Below, in pieces: positions 52,901-62,100 of a stretch of 64,000 bases of DNA. The stretch is from Fistularia commersonii (lineage: Eukaryota; Chordata; Actinopteri; Syngnathiformes; Fistulariidae). The position numbers were made by a program, and so were the translations under genes. The notes beneath the pieces were generated by a model. The model worked only from the letters and a program-made list of their open reading frames with translations. It was not told the origin of the DNA and did not search any database. The stretch's first letter is position 1, and every line of letters begins with the position of its first letter. The stretch lies in assembly GCA_037954325.1 (NCBI GenBank), contig JBBMNZ010000016.1:4156001-4220000 (forward strand), written 5' to 3'.

Positions 52901-55900
52901 ACAAACTTAACTATTGTTAGTCAGGATGCATTTGTGTATAAAATGGTAAATAGCCTCCTGGTCAAACTTTTTTTCTGCACTGTTAACTGAGCGCTTCATT
53001 GGAGACGGTGTTAAATGTTATTACTCACCAAATGTGGGAGAGTTCTGGAATAGAGAGTTTGGATTTTGTGAAGAAGTTCTTTGCAACGGCACCTGGGAAA
53101 AGTAAGGGATCAACATAACATGTATTTAATTTAGATATGTATTGGTCTGATAATTGTGTGAATAGGTGGGATGGTGTGTGTGCGTGTGTGTGTGTGTCAG
53201 GGGTTTGGGAGGTCCTACCCAGGATCAGGGCCCCCAGGTCAGGTTGCAGGGTTTTAAACTGATTAGTGTAATACACCAGCTGTTCCTCTGTGATCCTCCA
53301 GGGGTCATCGTCACTGTGGTCCACTATATTTTGCTGGTCCAGGGGCTCAACCGAGGAAGCCTGAGAAGTTGGGCAAAATAAAAAAATCAGGACGGTTGAT
53401 AAACAGAACAATCTGCGTGAATGCAAATGTTGTGGCGGTACCCAAGGCACAGCAGGATGCTCCACAGTGGGGTTGGTCCCGTATTTACTGGGTGAGGCGT
53501 GAGGCTCCATCTGTACCACCGGCCGCAAGGGATGTTTGCTTTCATAGGCTGGAGGATGAGAGAAAAACAAACGCCGCTATCGTATGGCAAGAGATTAACA
53601 AGCAGCAGCTTCCTACTGATAACATGTGCAAAAATGATGATCAGAATAAATGAGAGATTCATTTATCAAAGGCTCTAATTTATCATTCATGACTCGACTA
53701 CTTTCAGCACACATAAATTGTGTTTAATTCACTTTACAGAGTGTAAAAAATATAGATGTAGCCTCAGAGAATTAGCTCTTTGGTGTTTTGAGCCTGAATG
53801 GTAGCTGTATTGACACCAAGAAAACAGAGCTGGAGTGTAATCCTGTGCAAACGGCAAGTTTACTGTCCCGTGGGGGCAAAACAATCAAAAGCAATATTTT
53901 TCAAAACAATATATTTTGAAAGTCTACACTGAACGAGTTGATATGTATTTCTTATTTCCTATGAAGGTGAAAATATGAAATATAAATGCAGAATTAATAG
54001 AATAAAAAAAAAATTGACAACATATCTTTTTAGATATCAATATCAAGAGAAAAGATGGAAAGGTTAAGTAAGAAACCTATACCAGAGAATCATTTGAATG
54101 TTGATACTGTTGCTTTTCCTCCATTATCGGGGCTATTTTTATCATTCATTGATTTCCATGCGATTATATTTTTGATGCTATGCAGCTCTGAGTGGGGGGG
54201 TTGAAACTGGTGATTTTAACTTATTCTTGACTTCACTGTGGATGTGTGACCCAAAGTCACAAAACCGATACCCTGAATGCATTGCATTCCTCTTTTCACA
54301 AATTAACTTCAAGCTATAACCTGAGAGAATAGAAAAACTTCTGTTTCTAAACCCACTGCTATGTTTCCTGTGGAAAGTTTTAAGGGAATTACAAAAAAAA
54401 AAACAACTGTGCAGTTAGTAATAAAGAAAAAAAGAAAGGAAGTCCTGTGACTTCAGCTTCCCCAGTACGCAAAAAACATCATATACTATATACAGTACAT
54501 TTGCATTTATTTGCTGTATTATAAGAATATATGTGTATAAATATACCTATTTGTGATTCAGCCCCGTTCCTATTTTTGTTGTAGTGGTATCCCTGGTAGG
54601 CCGACGGAGAACGAGGTGGTGAACTGCATGTTGACCCCGGTGGGGACATCTGCTCCTTCCAAAACAGAAACAAATGTATAATTACACCATACTTTTAATA
54701 CAATACGGAGCATTTACGCTGCATTTTATTCACTTCTGGTATTTTGAAGGACCCCTTCTCTCTCCTCGCTCGCAATGATAGATATAAGCTTTTGGCTCTC
54801 TTCAAAGTTGTTGGGCCAAAAGCACAGATACACAGCGACCATGCAGCAGAGGTCAGTTTACCTTCTTCTCTACACTGGCGTCCACGTGCCTGAAGGTGCT
54901 CCTCTCGGCAGGACTCCATCTCGTAGCCGGACACTGAGCGTCTGCGCTGGAAGAGAGGGCTGCGTATCTCGTCTCAGGTTCATTCTTTATTCCGACAAAT
55001 CTGGGTAGAGGTAGAGCTACGTAGGAGACATCAAGCTATGTGTTATTAATTCTTCAAGTTTCAGGATTTTTATCTTTGCACCAACAGAGATCTCATGTTA
55101 GATAGTTCTTCATATAACTACATTTTAATTTGATCGGGATTTGGGATCAGCTCTTCACGAGCGTGAGATTTGCTATGGATACAGTTAAACAAATGAATGA
55201 CAGTGGCATTGAATTCATACAGAGAAAAAAAAAAAGTTGAATGGTCTTTGAGATGATCAAGTCAAAAATTCAAGACATTATATTGTTAAAGCTATGACAA
55301 ATATGACATACATTTCAAATATTAAATGTATTAAAAATGAAAGGAAAAAGATTGAAATGTACTTTTCAATGGGACTAACCAAAGAGAAAATACTCCATGG
55401 ACTAGAATACGCATAGAATTCATAATGCAACTTGAGAAATATTAAAAAAAATGGCAACATGAGTGAGCAAATCATACAACCATTATCTTTTGGTCAAATA
55501 CATTTTATACATTATGTTGTAAATGAGTGATTCTTTTTAGTCAGTTTTAGAGAGTTGATTTCTTGCAAGACAATTAAATGTGGAGCTTTTTTTTTTACAC
55601 TCTTTTTACTACACTGGCACTACTGTGTCCTTATCAGTCCAAACTCATAAATCTAGAGAATACATCTTTTTTTTTTTTTTCCTCAAATAATCCGTCAAGA
55701 TATCACATGCAGTGTATAGAACAGGTTTTTGTTTCTCCAGCCAGTGTGTGAGTGATAATCTGCTCTTATAATAAGGCCACTTAGCTGTATCCACGCGACT
55801 CCCCTTGTATCCAGATTAGACAGAATTCTGGCATGTTAAAGATAATCTCCTGATCCCCTTTAGCTACTGTAAGACGCCTCCTCATAGCAACAGACTTACT

Positions 55901-58221
55901 GGCCGTTACACTCTCCAGGCGGATGGGCAAACTAGACTGGGCAGCAGCAATCAACTTCAGGGCCACATAGAACTGAGCTGTACCAAAATAACCCAGGCGC
56001 TTTGCCCCGCACACCTCTGTCACCTGGAAAAAGAGTTCATTACTTTAGCAGGACGCTCACTTGATACCGTCAAGCAGGTTTGATAAGCAGACTAGTCTCC
56101 TTTTGAATATTTATTCTTATATATTGCTGTGGAAATCGGACATCTTTACAGTTAGGAAAACTGAGTAAATTAAATAACGTCCTTTAAAGCAGACCACTGC
56201 AGATAATTTCAGTGACTCGTGGTCTTATTTTCTCCTTCACAATGTATACTGATATGTCTAAATTATAATACATTGTACCACTATTGTTATCTTGCTTGTA
56301 TTTCTTATTTATGATACACATTTCCAATGTCACAACCACATTTTATGGTTGGAGGCATAATATTTTACATGGGTAATCTCTGTTACTCCTGAAAGATCCA
56401 CATTCTGTAAGCGTCATCTGATTATCTCATATCTAAATTGACTCTGCTTCTTAACATGTTTACTGGAAAAGAAAAGTCATCCCATGAATCCGTTAAGAAG
56501 AATATTTAGAATTTTTAAATAGAGATTTCATTTTACTTTTGCATTAACCTATTTTAAAATCTCGCTTTTTTATAACAGCATATCCAAATTTATGTGTATT
56601 TATGCAACAGCAGATAATCAGCTGAATTTGATCATACTGAACATAACATGAATACGCCTTTCGCCACAGGAGCTACTTGTACAATGAAAATAAAAGATTT
56701 TAGACTTAAGTGAATTTGATTTTTTTTTTAATTACCATTTTGTTTACTTTTTTAAAGTAGCCTTCTAGTATGTTTGCAGATCCACTTAGAAAAGGTTTAT
56801 TAAATCCATTTGATCTTTGTATTAGTTGAGCCCATTATGACGCAGAAGAACTTTGGCATTTTTCTAATATGCTGGAGAGGAACTCAGCAGTAGCATGTGA
56901 TTAGTTTACAACAAGCTAAAGGTAGCATGTAATTCATAAATATGGACTCTAGTAAAAGAAGGATCTTGAACAAAGTTGATGTATAACAGACAAGCAAAGA
57001 TGTCGATTGTGTTTGTCCAATAGCAGCTCTATTTAAAGTAGTATGGCTGCTTTGCTGGGGTTGAAGATTAGGATTATGTTAGGAGAGTACAGCACAGTTA
57101 CCCAATACAGACTTGTTTTTAACCAAAAACGAGAGCTGAAAAGAAAAGAATATTATTTTCATGCATGTTATAATACAGATACGAGCATAAGCTTTTCTGT
57201 AAGTAAAAGCACATGATTCTGAAATGCTGAAACAAAAGAACCCGGGACGGTGTTCGTTCAGTCTGAAATCACCCTGAACTCCCAAAAAGAAGAGAAAAAT
57301 CAAACAAAAAACAGTAAAATAAACGATATATAGATTGTTTGAAAAAGTTTTTGTTCCAACAAATAGATCAGAATAACATGTGGCCTCCTCTTTTGGTGGT
57401 TGTCAAAAGAACTGAAGCTATTACGACAAATTATTTAAAGGAATATTTTTTCAACACTGAGGATGATCTTTTGCCTCAAGTCCGCTCTGCTAGTCTTGCA
57501 GGACTTTTCACAGTAATAATACACTGACTAAGCACTTTATTTCTGTATTTTCTGTATTGAAATTGATGTTGGTGGCAGTTATTCTGAGGCATAACATAAA
57601 GTATGACAAACTAACACTGTCACCCAAAGACTGACAGATGACAAAACCATTTTCCTCTGGCAACAACAGTTACACACTTATTATGCAACACCAACAAGCT
57701 CTTCAAAACATCCAAATTGTTTTTTTCAGGTCAGGGATCCCATCCATACATATTGTATGGAATTGTGTTTTGTATTAAATTGGCTCTGGTGCCAAGTATA
57801 GATGTATTTTGTTATTGTGCATTTACTAATAAGATATTCAAAAAATACACAGGTTCATTTGTACAAGATTTTATATTAACATGCGCAGAGTTCAGGAGTA
57901 TGGTGCCCGTGCCACTACTATTCATATTTATATTCATATTTATCCGTTGGCTACAATGTGTTGGATTTATGTCAATATGTATTTTAAGACATTTAATCAT
58001 ATCTTGAGGAAGGTGGGGGATATTGCGTAATCAACAAAAAAGTCTCCTCAGTTGCGGTACCTGTGGTTTCTGTGATTTATAACAACAAATATATGAACAC
58101 ATATGAATTCCTAAAACAGCACAGGACTTGGAAAATGTGGAATGCAAGATATGAATGGTAGTCATGCTGGTAATACATTTTTTTTTTGTTTTTCTTTTTT
58201 TCATGCAGCGGAGGGCGTGCT

Positions 58222-58252
<31 letters not shown>

Positions 58253-59098
58253 GCTCATTTTATCCGGCGACAGACGCGGCAAAAAGTGAAGGTCAGGTCT
58301 GGTGAGTGTGTGTGATCAGATTATCTAAGGAACAACAGTGCAGCCCTTGGTGAACATGCTGCCAGCTAAGATCCCTTGAATAGAATTGTTATTTTAAGGA
58401 TGGGGAAAACCACAGCATTTTCAATATGCTGTGAAAACTTAAATCACACTGTTTTTACAAATTATACTTTATATTTATATCATAGTATCTTAAACTATGG
58501 CAAAAGCTGTGAAGCTAAATATTTACATTTACAGATAAAAACATTTTGCCAAACGAATGAAAGTGAACACAGGTGTTGGTATCAATTCTGTCTTCATTTT
58601 CATTTTGAAACAAAAACATACTTCTATTTATGTCATCAACAACAATTATGTTTAGCTAGAAATCCATGTCAAAATGGTAGCCGTGTCCATCTGCACATTA
58701 AGAGAAACAATACTGAGAAAGTTAGCGCACTGACTTCCTGAATGTTTTGCTATTATATTTGTTTGGACGATATATGATACTGTTTTCTTGATTATTGCAC
58801 AATTTAAAACTACAACCTGGTGTTGGCTTACAGGGAAATTAAGATGCATGGAATAGCCAGCATACTGCAACCTAAGTTAATTTCTCCTGTATTGCAGGCA
58901 GTGACCAGGGAGTTGTCAGAACTGCTATTTTATTTTTCTATTCATTTTGATTTTGGGTACTTTTGCTTTCTTTTTTTTTCTAAATAACTGTGAGGATTAA
59001 AGTTAAAGGCTGGAGAGTGAGACAATGACGTGAACGATGCTATAAATCAGCATCAAGCTTGAAGGTGAAATGACGACATGGGTTTATACATAAACACA

Positions 59099-59138
<40 letters not shown>

Positions 59139-62100
59139 CACATGTATACCGTAAATATTACAAAGTCCAACTTTATAGTTTTCTTTAGGGAACATCATTT
59201 ATAATAAATCCTAATATAGCAATACATCTGGTGGAGTAATAGCATTGTATTGTTAATTTTGTATTTTTCTGTTGGAATTATTCAATACCTACTGCCTTGG
59301 ACTGACTCAAAAACTCATCTATCTCAGCATAAGGAGACACGACTCTCCAAAATATTACTGGGTGAAGGGATTTATGTCAACAATGAATGATAGTCCAACT
59401 TCTTTCGATTATGCTGCAAAAAATAATCCAAAATCTAAGATAATGAACTGCTTGTGACACAATAAGATGATGAAATGAAGCCATGGTCCTTGCTGAGGAA
59501 CCTGCACGTTTGTTTATGTAAAATGTCTGCAATAATTACATCATTATTTAGGAACACATACTGCCGTAACAGACGAAATAGGAAATGAATGTAACCACTA
59601 TGTCGGTTACATCGAGAGCAATGTGCTTGTCTTAAATCCGAGCTATCCATGCGAACAACACAAGAGGGGATATGACAACTACTATTTGAGTTCCAAGGCC
59701 ACACCCTGTGTGTACACGTCCCATAACAATATCTGTCAACACATCAACTTCAGCATATAAAATAACAGCCACACAAAACTGAATTGCGCTTTTTGTAAGT
59801 CGCTTTTGATTGCCACATGACTGCAATGTAATGTAATGTAATGTAAAAGGAATACAATTGGCAGAAATAGCATTTGCAGATCAGTATTGGAACATTTGGA
59901 CAACTGTATGGCATGCCTGGACTTTAAAAATAGTTGGTGCATAGACAGTGACGCATTAAAATACAGAACACCAACAAGTTTTATTTATGTGGTCATTCAA
60001 CATGATAACTTGTGATAAAGAGGCATGTTTGCAGTGGGAATAATGTGATTAGCAAACATAACCGGCTAATGTCTGTATCCTAAGTCCCTGAAATCAGCAG
60101 GAACATTGATTTCCTTGCGGGCTAAAGTGCAAGGAGCTGAGCTTTTCTCGGAGTGACACAAGCTTCCGAGACAGCAGTGACAGCTCAGCAGATCCTGCTT
60201 ATCTGCTGTAAGACATGCAGCACAAAGCCTGACTCTCTTTATCTGGTCAATCTAGGCCCACCGTGAATCAGCGAAGCAGTATTTTCCATCGGCACATAAT
60301 GGAAAGTTAATTTGCTATACGGTGAGAGGGAAGCATTTCCAGAAAAAATATGAAGTGGGTCAATCGGACACACAACTTTATACTCATGCAGGAGATTAAA
60401 ACACTCAATCGGATTCTGGGAGACGTCAACAGGGAGCCCAGAAGGGACCCTGCAGGCATCCTGCAGTGGGGCCAAATAAAACTCTGAAGACTGTATGTCA
60501 ATCACCCGGGCTACATCACGGCAATCAAAGCTGGCCAGGAAGGAAGCAGAGCTCAGTGGCAAACTTCCTGACACCACACAGAGACACAATGGGCTGGAAT
60601 CGCAGGCAGCTGACCTCTGAGGGCTGCGGGCTGTGTGAACAGAGGCCGCAACCTGCTGTGTCCGTCAGAGCTTGAGAAATTATATTTAGAGTTTTGATTG
60701 GTATGCACAATAAGTTATCGGTTACGAGACAGAGCTAATAAAGGCATTTTTGAAACTGTGTATTTATTCTCTGATCGGGTATTACTCTTAAAAAAAAAAC
60801 AATATATAAGACAGGGCGACTAAACAGTTGATCATTCCATTGGCTCGTTTCACGCTCTGGCTTTCCATACTTGAGAGTGTTGACTGCAAACTGTTATATA
60901 TTTCTCAAACAAGGAAATGTTTTTTCATGGCTGTTTTCATTTGCAATATAATTATTATTTTTTATCTCTTTTCAAAGACTTTCTCTGATATTTATTTGAA
61001 TAAAATAATTTTCTGCACAAAAATAAACATAAAGTATTGGCCCATTCATAGAATGGTTATTTGTATTTGTTTTTCAGATGAATTCAAATTCAACAGTGTT
61101 TTGTTTGAGTGTTGCAAAACACCCAAAACATCCTCAGAAGTTAATAGAAGGTGATAGAAGTACACGTGGTGTGAAGCAACAAAGTTAAAAAAGGAAAAAT
61201 CAAAAGACTTAAAATCAATCATGATGTTGACATTAGCATTTAAGGGTAAAAAATACAAATTAAATCAATAAATTGTCTGGTATTTGAAGAACTCTTCAAT
61301 TGTGTCATATAAGCCCTTATTACAACATGCCTTTCAGTTTAAAGTTACTAATAAATTATATCTAAGTGCAAAATGAGAAATCAAGCTAAAGATCAAATCC
61401 ATTTCAGAAACATAAAATAAAATAAAATAAAATAAAATAAAATAAAATAAAACAAACAAAATAAAATAAAACAAACAAAATAAAATAAAATAAAATAAAA
61501 TAAAATAAAATAAAATAATATAAAATAAAATAAAATAAAATAAAACAAAATTAGATAAAATTAAATAAAATATATAGTAACACACCAACCCCTAAATTAT
61601 TAATCTATAAAATTGCATAATAGCATCTACATACTGGAAGAATTCAGAGCTTCCCGACAGTCCTATCCTCAGCTATTATCTCAAAATTCAGTGGCTCAAA
61701 ATAAGAATACTTGGGATTAATGTCACAAACTACATTTGACAAAATATAAACTTTCATACAATGCTGCTGTCTAGCCTGGTGTTAAGTAAACTATCAGATA
61801 TTTGACAGATGAAATGCTGACAAATAATATACCTATACACCAATATGGATGTCCTTATTAACCCATGCATTTGTAAAGCTCTACTTCATGCCTTGTAACT
61901 TTACATGCAAAGATCGCACATTAAATATCTATGTATGTATAATTTTTTGTTTTTATGATGAAAAACTGGTACTACTGCATATAGAGAGAACATTAGGTTG
62001 TTGAAAGAACAGCATGAATACAGTCATTCAAAAAAGGAGAGGGCTAGAGAGAGAGAGAGAGAGAAGGGGGGGGGATTGTGGGGTGATGCAGCGAGCAGAG

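Noticed and set aside
54862..54934. Alternative frame of reps2 exon 3 reading SGYEMESCREEHLQARGRQ
   Set aside because: It does not join exon 4 in phase, whereas the other frame aligns with mammalian REPS2 and joins correctly.
57339..57527. Plus-strand 62-codon frame with DDLLPQVRSASLAGLF
   Set aside because: It looks protein-like but is short, lies in reps2 intron 1 on the opposite strand, and has no splice or family support.
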